Shown piece by piece: positions 54,282 to 64,000 of a DNA stretch of 64,000 bases (positions are counted from its first letter, which is position 1; every line of letters begins with the position of its first letter). The stretch comes from Halictus rubicundus. Its lineage: Eukaryota; Arthropoda; Insecta; Hymenoptera; Halictidae. The DNA lies in NCBI RefSeq assembly GCF_050948215.1, contig NC_135155.1, positions 14,030,001 through 14,094,000 of the forward strand, in the 5' to 3' direction. The translations under genes were made by a program, and so were the position numbers. The notes below the pieces were generated by a model that saw nothing but the letters and a program-made list of their open reading frames with translations, searched no databases and had not been told where the DNA came from.

Positions 54282-54908
54282 ATCTTTGTGTGTACCGTGG
54301 AAGCCGGGGATCGTCTGTCCGGGCCGGTGAAAGTACAAAAACCAGCACCCTTGTCGTGGGTGACGGGGCGATTTCGACGACCCTCGTTTTGTAAACTAGG
54401 CGCGAGGGAATTTCGAGCTAAAAACCGGGTGATTAATGATCGCCCGGCCTCTAAAAAGGTCGTCGCGTCCCACGGGCCGTTTCTCTCTCTCTCCCTCTTT
54501 CGTTCTCTGTTGCTCCCTGTCTCTCGACGAAGCAGTTCCTTAGGGCTGCGAGCTAGTAATTGATTCCGGATTACTTGTCGCCGACAAGAAACACGAGCGT
54601 CACGAGATGACTCTTGACATCGCATCACCGGTGTAATCTGTACACGGCTCCGACACGGACTGGAATTATTCCACGGGGTCCTTTTTACAGGACCTCGATT
54701 TACCTTCGTTCCGCGGAACGGCGGAATCCCGATGCAATCTCGCGCATTTTTTCGAGCGAGACGCAATCTCGGTGGAAATTCGCCGGTGTTGCGACGGAAA
54801 ATTCGACCGACGGTAAGGCGATCGTAGGGACTCGTTTAACCCCTTGGCATACAAATTGAATGGAGAGATCCTGCAGCCTTTACGTAAACTAATTGGCAAT
54901 ATTTATTG
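53483..54908. other. No gene seen
   Basis: A copy of the short dispersed repeat (ACATAAAAATCCGCGG near 53,922) and the ACGA repeat. The 204-codon antisense frame at 54,152-54,766 includes the translated ACGA repeat and is rejected. Confidence 0.55.
54247..54277. repeat. ACGA tetranucleotide repeat
   Basis: About eight ACGA units. The reverse strand reads RSFVRSFVRS, which explains the artificial frames there. Confidence 0.92.
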
Positions 54909-55118
54909 TTAACCCCTTGCCGTACCTTTTAGCTCGGAAGAATTCGGGCCCAAGCGCCAATTCATGTTTGGTTCGAACTGTTGAATACGAGTCAGACTCG
55001 TGATATTTATGCTTGACGTGATATTACGACTACGAACCTGACTCGCAATGTTAATGTTTACGTTTGGTCCGAAATTCTCATGACGAGCCAGACTCGTCAA
55101 AGTACGGCAAGGGGTTAA
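54909..55118. mobile_element. TTAA-bounded MITE, CCCCTTGCCGTAC type
   Basis: TTAACCCCTTGCCGTAC left and GTACGGCAAGGGGTTAA right, 210 bases. Interior palindromes are ACGAGTCAGACTCGT (54987-55001) and GACGAGCCAGACTCGTC (55082-55098). It shares its right-hand TTAA with the next element. Confidence 0.8.
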
Positions 55119-55672
55119 CACGTTGACTGCCATGTCACCGAAATGAGGGTGACGGAATGATTTGTCCAGGTTTTAAAGTGAATTTTTACGTTAATATGTT
55201 CATTCTACCAAATTTGGTTAGGATCTGTGAAACGCAAGAAGGTTGGACGACTACTCAATATCATTCATTTCATTTTTTCGATTTTTATTTCATTAACCCC
55301 TTAACTTGTACGCTCGAGTTAACTCGAGCGCGCTAAATAGGCCAAACTGTACACACTCGAGATAATTCGAGCGGCGTTGTATTTTATGCTGCTATAATTT
55401 TTCACACTCGAATATAATCGGGAATTGAAAATAACAATGTGAAAGCAAAGAAAAGAAATCGTTTTATTGATATTTATCGTTTACATGGGATTGTAAGCTA
55501 TAACACTTATTTATCCAAGAATAAAATATAGCCTTTTTCCATGGAACAACAGCGCAAAAATTGATTTTTTTTGGCCGGTTTTTCTAAAAAAAACTCTGCG
55601 TTAAGGGGTTAAATTACTTACTTTGATTTTGTGGAATTTTTTAGGTTTCTAGTTTGGCAGTCAAAGTGTTAA
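55115..55672. mobile_element. TTAA-bounded MITE, CACGTTGACTGCC type, with a nested insertion
   Basis: TTAACACGTTGACTGCCA left and TGGCAGTCAAAGTGTTAA right. An inner imperfect palindrome is GTCACC...GGGTGAC. A second TTAA element is inserted at 55293-55612. A related uninterrupted copy at 23,760-23,946 shows the pre-insertion sequence. Confidence 0.78.
55293..55612. mobile_element. TTAA-bounded MITE nested in the element above
   Basis: TTAACCCCTTAACTTGTACG left and TTAAGGGGTTAA right, 320 bases. Inner palindromes CGCTCGAGTTAACTCGAGCG and CTCGAGATAATTCGAG. TTAA is present on both sides, as expected of a TTAA target duplication. Confidence 0.75.
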
Positions 55673-55722
55673 TTATTTCATAGACAGGTGTAGGTAGGTA
55701 TTGTCGCGTTCACAATATTTAT

Positions 55723-55800
55723 TTAACACTAAACCTACCGACACTTTTTGTATACCTGTTCCTACCGTGCATGGTCAAAATGACCGGTCAATTTTTGTTG
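55723..55800. mobile_element. Left end of a TTAA MITE, CACTAAACCTACCG type
   Basis: TTAACACTAAACCTACCG followed by the palindromic GGTCAAAATGACC at about 55773-55785. No matching right end was found, so the element is truncated or strongly diverged. Confidence 0.45.
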
Positions 55801-57830
55801 CTGAACGAATTAGCAGATGAACAACTTCCATAAAATGACGAGACAAATTTATTTTTATGTAATTGCAATTACATAAAAAGTTGTACTGTGTCGTCCACCT
55901 TTGCGATTTGGATGCATTCGCCATGAAATAGTATTATCGACAAGGCGGATTATCAAGATTGTCATTTTTTGTTTAAATTTTCATTTCTTTGCCTTCAAGG
56001 TCGTCCGAAGATCGTGGTGTGCTAGGTCGTTGAATGCGTCTTGATACGAGCTATAATACTGTTAAGCTTTAATACAAAGTGCCATTCAAAAAAATGAAGG
56101 TGACCTTGACAATACTAAAAAATAATCTTTCTCGAACTTTTCTTTTATTGCAACGTATAGTCATTCGAAAACTGATCAAGTTTTGTTTGAAATATTTGTT
56201 TGTCAGATTATCGCAAGTACTTGAAAAATCGTGTAAAGTGTTATGTGGGACACTCTGTATACTCAATTTGTTGAATAATTTCTCATTCGTGCATCTTTAC
56301 AATTTCGATAATCATGAATTAGGAATCAATTCTTAAAAATCTTCCTTTACACAATAATCGAAATTATTGCGTCATTGAGGGTGAGTTGTTGGTTTGTCAA
56401 GTATCTATTGCTGTTGAAGGACACATTAAAAAATCCTTAGCGATAGATTTGAAAAAATTGTGGAATAATCGCGGGTAGATAGTGTGTTGACTAGGCGAGT
56501 GTTTTCGAAAAAGTTCTCGCGACCTTGGCGGTTCGAGCGGAGGTGACCTTGACGTTTGGTTGGCCAGCGGAAACTCGTCTCCACTTTCCCATCATCGCGA
56601 TGACCGGTGACCTTTTCGCACCCAGCGCCCAGTGGGGAAGTTCGATTTCAAGATAAGGCGGCGTGGCGGACAGGTTTTGTGCCCCGTTGGAAAAGAATGG
56701 AAACGATTTGCGGTCAGCGCCGCGTCTGAAATCGAGTTTGCAGTCGGTTTTTCTCGGAGGCTGGCGAACCCCCCCGACCGCAAATCGCTCCAATTTTTCC
56801 GCGTCGCGAAATCAACATTAATACCCCGAACCGGGAGCGTAATCCGATACCGTAATCGCGTCTACCGCTATGTAAAACGACCTTACCCGAGACCATTCTG
56901 CGGGAAACCTCCGCATAATCCAGAAACGATTTTTTTTCTATTTCGAAAAGCCCACTACACCCCTGATTTAATTATTAACACGTTAAGTACCAAGAATCAA
57001 TCCCAGAGATTCTCACAAAATCAGTGTAATTTAAATAACAAAACCGAAACTAGGAATTTAAAATGTATTATAGGGGATGTGCTGCCTTAACTCTTTTGAA
57101 GTCTAAAGATCCTAATAATATTCGGTTTATGTAGCTATGTCACAATAAAAATGAATTTCTAAACCTAGTCAAAAATCACTGTCAGTCATATGTCATACGA
57201 ATATTTCCGAGATTTTCCAATTGCAACGGGTTATAAAAATTTGACGATACCATGCGCGAACATATCGCAAAAAGTTTTTCGCGACTCGATTAACGAAATG
57301 CAGTTACGGTGGCGATTAATTTCGAACGGGGATCGCTCGGAGAATTTTAATTATCGGCCCGTTGCCGGGCTCAGTTGGGACCAAGGTCGGGATCCCAGCG
57401 GTGACCTCCTGATCCCGCGATGCGCCGGTGATTCAATTTGTTCCTCGGTTTTTTCTCCTCTCCGCGATGTATTAACATTCGTCTCGCGGGGGGGTACCAA
57501 TTACAGTGACTGATCGCGGTGTGTCAGCCGAACGAAAATCTTCGTCGGTCGATTATGTTTCTGTCGGTTTTGGGATCGCACGACCGCACGAGCCTCAGAA
57601 GAAAAGAATATAGTTCCCGGCGATTCGTCATATCTTTAACTCGCAGAGGCGCGTGGATTTTGACCTTGCCAAGTTTCAAGTGGAGCAGGGTGATTCGAAA
57701 AAAGGAAAAAGATGTGAAAGCGACGATGTACTATACAAAGTTCCGCAAAATTATTCGAAATTGTTAAAGTGCTCTCTGTAGATTGCAATAAATTTAATAA
57801 TACATACAACTACAATCTGGGAAGAAGGTT
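55801..57830. other. No gene seen
   Basis: TGACCTTGA, the FTZ-F1/ERR-type site, occurs at 56,101-56,109 and 56,544-56,552. Frames at 56,490-57,090 on both strands overlap and are not recognised. Confidence 0.5.
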
Positions 57831-58410
57831 TAAAAGTAAAGATTTGACCGCTTCAAATGACCTTTCGACCTTGACTCCATTCTACGGAGTTACAGAGGAG
57901 AACACTCAATTTCAGAAAATTTCAGTTTCAATTAAAAGTAAAGATTTGACCGCTTCAAATGACCTTTACCGGAGTTATGACCATTCGACCTTGACTCCAT
58001 TCTACGGAGTTACAGAGAACACTCAATTTCAGAAAATTTCAATTTCAATTAAAAGTATAGATTTGCCCGCTTCAAATGACCTTTACCGGAGTTATGACCA
58101 TTCGACCTTGACTCCATTCTACGGAGTTACAGATTACACTCAATTTCAAGAAAATTTCAATGTCAATTAAAAGTAAAGATTTGACCGCTTCAAATGGCCT
58201 TTACCGGGGTTATGAGCTTTCGACCTTGACTCCATTCTACGGAGTTACAGAGGACACTCAATTTCAGAAAATTTCAATTTTAATTAAAAGTAAAGATTCT
58301 ACCGCTTCAAATGACTTTTGCCGGAGTTATGACCTTTCGACCTTGACTCCATTCTACGCAGTTACAGAGGAGAACACGCAATTTCAGAAAATTTCAATTT
58401 TTCCTGAAGA
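57831..58410 (+). repeat. 117-base tandem repeat, open in one frame
   Basis: Units begin TAAAAGTAAAGATTTGACCG at 57831, 57933, 58050, 58168 and 58285, so the usual step is 117 bases (39 codons). The first unit lacks 15 bases and the third has one extra A near 58149, which shifts the frame. Each unit carries GACCTTGACTCC and TGACCTTTACC. The frame reads SKDLTASNDLYRSYDHSTLT-type repeats, with no signal or known domain. Confidence 0.88.
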
Positions 58411-61189
58411 TCCAGACATTCCAACAAATTTTCCTGCGGTCGGACCTCAATGACCTCATAAAAAAAAAACAAAAAAATTCCCAAGTACATCTAAATTAAC
58501 TAGAGATTCCACAGTTCCGAATAATTTGTTAACCTACACCTATCTCATATTTTACACCCATTTCTGCCGGAACTGCGACTGAATCTTTTCCAGTTCTTCT
58601 AATCGATCGCCCTATTGCTTGGCAAAATACAACCGGTTCGATGAAACACGTTACTGGGAACGTCACCGTGCCGATCGAACCGCGAGGTCGTTCGGGGATC
58701 GGTTTACACGAATCGAAAAAGTCGTTGTCAAGCGTCTCGCCGGGGTCTAGCTGTCAGGGATAAGGACTGAAATAACAGAGACGCATTAGCGTCGCGAGGA
58801 TCAAAGTGCGAGGAACACCGGCGAAGAACTTCGGGAGAAAGAGAGACGAACTCGGAAAGAGGGAAAAAGAGAGGGCGAGAGGGGGGATGGAGGAGGAGGA
58901 GAAGGAGGAAAAATAAGAGAAAAAAAAGACGAAAATAGGGAAGCCACCCAGGCTGTCGTGGCCGCGAGTTTAACGGGTACGTTAATGCCTGTCGACCGGC
59001 CTGGACCTCGTCCTCTATAATTAGCCTGTATTGTGTTACTCGCGAGCGGATTATTGCGCTCATAAACCGTTCATAAAGTTTTTCGGCGAGCTCTACACGA
59101 CGACGACGTTTGTTGTTGCTCGACGCGAGCATGGACACGCTGGCGCCGCGCAAACAACCATAATCTCGCCCGGGAATTCTTTATATCGATCCCTCTGTCG
59201 ATCAAATTGCGAATCTACAATGGCTCGTTAACGATTTCTCTACCGGTAGCCTATTAATCTGATTTTCAATAATCAAAAATGTTCTTTTCCTCAATAATAT
59301 TAAATACTTGCAGGTTCAAAAAGTTGCTATTGCTGAAGGACTTATTAGGTTTACTTATTAGGTTTACTAAAATGTTCTTATTAAAATCACATTGCTTATT
59401 AAAAATAAGAAGAACTTGTCTATCCAAATTTTTAGCCATTTTTTAAATAATTTATACCTAAAAAAATAAAGTTGAATAATACCTCCTGTATGCATCATCA
59501 AAATATAAATAATCGTTACTTAAAAATATTAAAACCCGCCAGTTTAAGGGGCCCTTATGATCATAAACGAATTGTTTATGAAAATTAAAAGAATTATGAC
59601 ACAGTCACTGGTAGACATTGTATTAAAATACCACTTGACGATTTTACATCTAGCTACGTTTGTAGAATTTTTTGACGTATAATGAAACAATAAGTTTGCA
59701 CATTCTCGTCGACGACTATGTTTCTTCCGTTCGTCTCGTGGAAAATGATTTCTACCGCGACTCGACCGCAGCCCGCGAAGCCTCTTCCGTATTTCCGTAA
59801 TCGAGCAGAGATCACCGATGATTTTTGCGCGGAGGATTTTTTCGCGTTATGCACGAGCGAGCGCGAGCGCCACGCGCCCTCGATCCAATTTAGAAATCAT
59901 TTACTGTGCCAATCGATATCTCGCGGCGTCCTTTTATTCGTCCGTGTTCATCGGTGGGTAACGGTGCATCGCGATCGTGCGATCTGCGTTTCATCCCTTT
60001 GGCGCATCGACTGCAACGCAGGCTCGTGGGACTTTCTTGCTGGCAGACCGCCATTCTTATCGCGAAATTTTCTTTACACCCATTATACTGTCCACACTCG
60101 CACAATTACACGCACTTTTTCTCGAGGAGAAAATTATAAAGTTTAGATAGCATGACAAAACGAAAGAACACTTTTCAATATTCGTGAAAATGACAATAGC
60201 CACAGAAATAATTTAATGCTTGGCAACAGTTAAATCTTTCCTTGAATCTGTGCCTGGTTTGCCCAACGAACAAACATATTAATTTTTATATCAATATTTT
60301 CTTTATGACTGGTTTTATCATGTTACTTTGATCGTTAATAGAAATATTTTGCACATACGGAATATGATTAATTACGTGCTAGTATTAAAGTCGACGTGCT
60401 TATATATTTTTTAATTTTCTATTTGAAATTGAACGTAGTCACTATTAATTAGTAGACTGGGGATTTTATGCACTTATGACAAAAATGAATAGATAAGGTA
60501 CGAAAGAGTAAGAACGTCATACGAATTTAAGACTATCGTTACCTTATTTCGAACTTATCAAGATCATTAATAAAAGAACTTTTCATGCGACTTCAACTTC
60601 GTATAATTGATACGGAACACTGCACATAAAGATCTGCGAACGACTAATTATTATCCGTGGGATCAGGGACTTCGAAATTCCACAGTGTCCCCGGTGAACA
60701 AGGTGAAACGATCCTAGTTTATTTATCCGTAATTGATCTCCGGACTCGACGCGATAAATCGCCATGCAAAAGCCATGGTGCACCGTAAACGAACAGAGAA
60801 AGTCGTAATGAGCCTCCGCCTCGCCGGCCGCTCCGAGGAATATTATAAAATACCCGGACCGGTGTATAAATTAAGTTCTACTTACAAGCCGGCAATAACG
60901 ATACGAATACAATTCTAATTACGCGATTATGCTCGTTGTGATGCGCGGGTCCCCCGTACTCTGACCTCGAATGCCCCGTAAATTTCGATCACCCTGACGG
61001 AAGTCTCACCAAGTTCACTTGCAAGTGACATTTAATCAATTTTATAAAAAATTGTTTCGACCAAGAGTTGTTTTTTATGTGGAGCAAGCGATGTTGATGG
61101 TTTGATAGAATTTTATTATGATCGCTGTTGGTGATAGTTAATCGATAACGAATTTTCTGCAGTCTGTTGTAGAATGAATAAAACAGTAC
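58411..61189. other. No gene seen
   Basis: GC-rich purine-biased block 58,800-58,930 (AGAGGGAAAAAGAGAGGGCG type) and a GC-rich block 59,710-60,110 with a 142-codon + frame of unknown nature. A copy of the short dispersed repeat at about 60,455. Confidence 0.5.
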
Positions 61190-62170
61190 ACCGTAAGCAG
61201 TAGACAACAGTATAGAAGAAAACAGTAGACAAAAATATAGAGGACAACAGTACACTACAGAACGGTAGACAACAGTAGACAGCAGCACACAGTACACAGC
61301 AGTAGATAATACTAGAAAACAGTACAGAAGATAACAGCACAGAAGACAACAGTATGGGAGAAAACAGTAGACAACAATATAGAGGACAACAGTACACTAC
61401 AGTACGGTAGACAACAGTAGACAGCAGCATACAGCACACAGCAGTAGATAATATTAGAAAACAGTAGAAAACAGTACAGAAGATAACAGTACAGAAGACA
61501 ACAGTATAGGAGAAAACAGTAGATAACAATATAGAGGACAACAGTACACAACAGTACGGTAGACAGCAGTAGACAGCAGCACACAGCAGGAGAGAACAGT
61601 ACAGAGGACAACAGTATAGGAGAAAACAGTACACAACAATATAGAGGACAACAGTACACAACAGTACGGTAGACAACAGTAGACGGCAGCACAGAGCACA
61701 CAGCAGGAGAAAACAGTACAGAAGACAACAGTATAGGAGAAAACAGTAGACAACAGTATAGGAGAAAACAGTAGACAACAATATAGAGGAGAACAGTACA
61801 CAACAGTACGGTAGACAACAGTAGACGGCAGCACAGAGCACACAGCAGGAGAAAACAGTACAGAAGACAACAGTATAGGAGAAAACAGTAGACAACAGTA
61901 TAGGAGAAAACAGTAGACAACAATATAGAGGAGAACAGTACACAACAGTACGGTAGACAACAGTAGACGGCAGCACACAGCACACAGCAGGAGAAAACAG
62001 TACAGAAGACAACAGTATAGGAGAAAACAGTAGACAACAATATAGAGGACAACAGTACGTTAGACAATAGTAATCAGTGGACAACATGAGAGAATAATAC
62101 AGTAGGCAACAGTAGGGATCAGTACAGTAGAGAACAGTACACGCCAGTAGACAACAGTAGACAGTAGACC
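61190..62170. repeat. ACAGT-based minisatellite with a 142-base higher order
   Basis: About 980 bases of GACAACAGTAGAC, GAAAACAGT and CAGCACACAGCA modules. ACGGTAGACAACAGTAGAC recurs at 61262, 61404, 61666, 61808 and 61950 (a variant at 61556); the steps 61262-61404, 61666-61808 and 61808-61950 are exactly 142. The 358-codon - strand frame (Cys/Leu/Tyr/Ser repeats) follows from the repeat and is not taken as a gene. Confidence 0.88.
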
Positions 62171-63289
62171 GGATTTGTACAGTTTCAAACATGCACTAAT
62201 TTTCGTTATAAATGCATAAAATCCAGTGTAGCGATTTTTATCTAAAATGCATTCCTTGGTCTATTTATAGCAGCCGCTCGGAAGCGAATCTATTTTCTCC
62301 TAATTTTTCCTGCTGGTTGCAAAGGGGATCCGCATTTTCCAAGGTCGTTAAGCGATCATCGAAGCCACACGAACAGCTCGCCCGGTTGTGTCATCGGGTG
62401 GTTTAATGGGGAAAAAAGTGCCATTCGAACGGTGATCACGATAAGAGGGAATGTTTCATTACGGAAAGGAAGAGAGGCTCGGGCGACACTTATGCTTATG
62501 CATTCCGCGTGCATCGACGCCCACGGCTCCTCGCAATCCAACGACGACACACGGGGCCCCTCCGTAGAAGGACATCCTGCAATTTTCCGCGATAAATTAG
62601 GTATACGAGTCCCGATACGATAAGTTACGAGTCTACCCTGCCACCGATCATCAACATTTTCGCGTGGAATTAATACTTTGTATTCTGGGCGGCGGCGTGC
62701 GCAGCCTGTTACGCGGCAATTATCCGGCCAATTATGCATAACTGGTTTCGCGAATAATTACGCGATTAATGCTGGAACCGCCGGGGATTGACTTACCGGC
62801 CTTGACATAGAAATATTGCCGCGGGTACGATTTATCCAGCGATTGAACAAGTTGCGCGAGATTTTCAGTTATCGTTAAAAAACCAATGCGGCATATCGTT
62901 GAAATTATTTCTTGGTCTCCGTACAGACGCCTGATCGACAAGTATTAGTGCAGCGTGTCGTTAATTGTAATGGTAGCAGGCAGGTAATACGTTCGAATGA
63001 TTCTGTAGCGGCCATCGGCACGTACATTTAGTAACATTTGGCGTGCAAATGGTCGAGCGAGTTTATGGAACCCGTTGTCCCACAGCTGTTTTTGAGAAAG
63101 CCGTTAGGCGTCTTAGCAGTTTTTGTTATGGCACGTATTGGCCATTAGATTTTTACCATCGGCCTCAACAGCGCGTACGGGTATCATAAACCTCGAGTTT
63201 TCCAAAGGGACCCGGAAACTAGGCAGGTAGGCGATAGCCGGCCGCGCCATGCACCGCGGGCCCGTCGGAAATCCCGCTGCATTACCGGA
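62171..63289. other. No gene seen; may contain the start of the LTR
   Basis: A 127-codon antisense frame at 62,356-62,739 is not recognised. The left edge of the retrotransposon LTR lies somewhere in the last 300 bases. Confidence 0.5.
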
Positions 63290-63580
63290 ATTACGGGGAC
63301 ACCCCCGCGTTTAGAGAGACCGCGCCAAGGTCGAGAAGAGTCCCCGAAAAAGGTACCTGATTGGCTAAAAAGGCTAATTCAGCCCCGGCCAATCAGGACG
63401 ATTCAGGAATAGGCAAAAAGCCTGCGAGAAGAAGACAGAGCAGAAACGTTTCGACCAGAGATCCGAACACACCTCGCGCCGCGTATAAGTTAGAACTCTG
63501 TAATCGACTAGAATAAACCAAGTTCCTGGGTCGAACACGCTGGGGAGATTTATTTAATCCAAACCCCCATATCCGTACAT
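63290..63580 (+). mobile_element. 3' part of the 5' LTR of a Ty3/gypsy-type retrotransposon
   Basis: The LTR appears to end CCGTACA(T) at about 63579, immediately before the primer binding site. Inside it are a TATA-like TATAAG (63484-63489) and AATAAA (63512-63517), as expected for U3-R. The left edge is unresolved and may lie anywhere between about 63,000 and 63,300, because the second LTR is outside the window. Confidence 0.6.
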
Positions 63581-63594
63581 TGGTGACACCGACG
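63581..63594 (+). other. Primer binding site of the retrotransposon
   Basis: TGGTGACACCGACG directly follows the LTR end. TGG is the complement of the CCA tail of a tRNA, and the site lies 78 bases before the gag ATG, in the usual place. I did not assign the tRNA. Confidence 0.6.
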
Positions 63595-63672
63595 TTCGAG
63601 GAACGAGTTTTTCTAGTGCGAGTTCGCGTAGTGCAAAGGTGTTGAAAGTGCACAAGTGTCGTGAAAGCAATC

Positions 63673-64000
63673 ATGTCCCAACCAGACGGTCTCGTACCAG
63701 GAGACGTACGCACAGCGGCCACCGAGGTGCATCGAGTGGCAATTCGCGTGCCACCTTTCTGGCCGGAACAGCCGTTAATCTGGTTTAGTCAGATCGAGGC
63801 ACAATTTATCCTGAATGGCATCACAGCCGACGCGACGAAATTTTATTATGTTATGTCGCAGCTAGATGCGAAATACGCGATAGAAGTCCAAGACATTTTC
63901 ACGAACCCGCCGGATAAGGACAAATATGAGACGCTGAAAAAGCAGCTAATCCACCGATTGACGGCCTCCCAAGGCAATAGGATCCGGCAGCTGCTAGAAC
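63673..64000 (+). CDS. gag: Retrotransposon gag, 5' part (cut by window end)
   Basis: ATG at 63673 opens 109 codons without a stop to the window edge. The motif PPFWPEQPLIWFSQIEAQF and the following tyrosine- and leucine-rich helices are the typical gag N-terminus of insect Ty3/gypsy LTR retrotransposons. The protein would form the capsid of an intracellular particle. The frame is intact so far; whether pol follows cannot be seen here. Confidence 0.85.
   Translation, partial: MSQPDGLVPGDVRTAATEVHRVAIRVPPFWPEQPLIWFSQIEAQFILNGITADATKFYYVMSQLDAKYAIEVQDIFTNPPDKDKYETLKKQLIHRLTASQGNRIRQLLE

Noticed and set aside
54152..54766. A 204-codon antisense frame
   Set aside because: It contains the translated ACGA repeat and has no recognisable domain.
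61116..62192. Long antisense open frames (up to 358 codons) rich in Cys, Leu and Tyr
   Set aside because: They lie wholly over the ACAGT minisatellite and read its units; several registers are open at once.

Overview
This looks like a window of insect nuclear genome, most likely from a hymenopteran (ant or bee). That is an inference from the spliced gene, the strong swings between AT-rich and GC-rich blocks, the mariner, pogo and Tc1-like relics, the many TTAA-bounded foldback elements and the long minisatellites. There is no operon structure, ribosome binding site or CRISPR array, and I recognised no tRNA or rRNA gene. Exon boundaries below were read by eye from splice dinucleotides and reading-frame continuity. 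No alignment or database search was possible.

The only gene I can support well lies at 27,403-36,094 on the + strand. It has nine coding exons that join without a stop into about 877 residues. All eight introns fall in phase 1, so every internal exon is a multiple of three bases, including an 18-base microexon at 34,693-34,710. The N-terminus reads like a mitochondrial presequence with an arginine-10 (MPP/MIP) cleavage motif. The rest is hydrophilic, acidic and low in complexity, and I do not recognise the family. Intron 5 holds a GC-rich island that could be a further + strand exon or the first exon of an antisense gene. Just downstream, a possible divergent pair of small genes (36,338-36,634 on -, 36,738-37,634 on +) faces outward from about 100 bases. 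An isolated possible exon lies at 49,739-49,806. A Ty3/gypsy-type retrotransposon enters at the right edge, with an LTR end, a primer binding site and the start of gag.

Most of the rest is repeat landscape. 1-6.6 kb: transposon remnants and a CT tract. 6.6-7.8 kb: a GTATAC-rich 24-base minisatellite. 8-13 kb: mostly featureless, with a deleted mariner. 13.0-13.4 kb: a 50-base tandem array. 13.9-17.1 kb: a 450-500 bp dispersed family and a Tc1-like foldback. 19-24 kb: a long-TIR MITE, a 41-base array and a TTAA element. 24-27 kb: a GA tract, a mariner MITE and a TTAA MITE with a duplicated perfect palindrome. 38-43 kb: two arrays of one decamer (TTGCTTTGAA) and more long-TIR MITEs. 47-48 kb: five copies of a 183-base satellite. 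48.7-49.1 kb: a second deleted mariner. 51.8-52.6 kb: a 378-base tandem duplication. 53-56 kb: a cluster of TTAA MITEs, one nested in another. 57.8-58.4 kb: a 117-base tandem repeat in open frame. 61-62 kb: an ACAGT minisatellite.

The observations most worth following are the all-phase-1 gene with its microexon, the group of TTAA-bounded MITEs that each pair different ends with a short palindrome, and the long-TIR MITE family whose half-copies break at the same central point.
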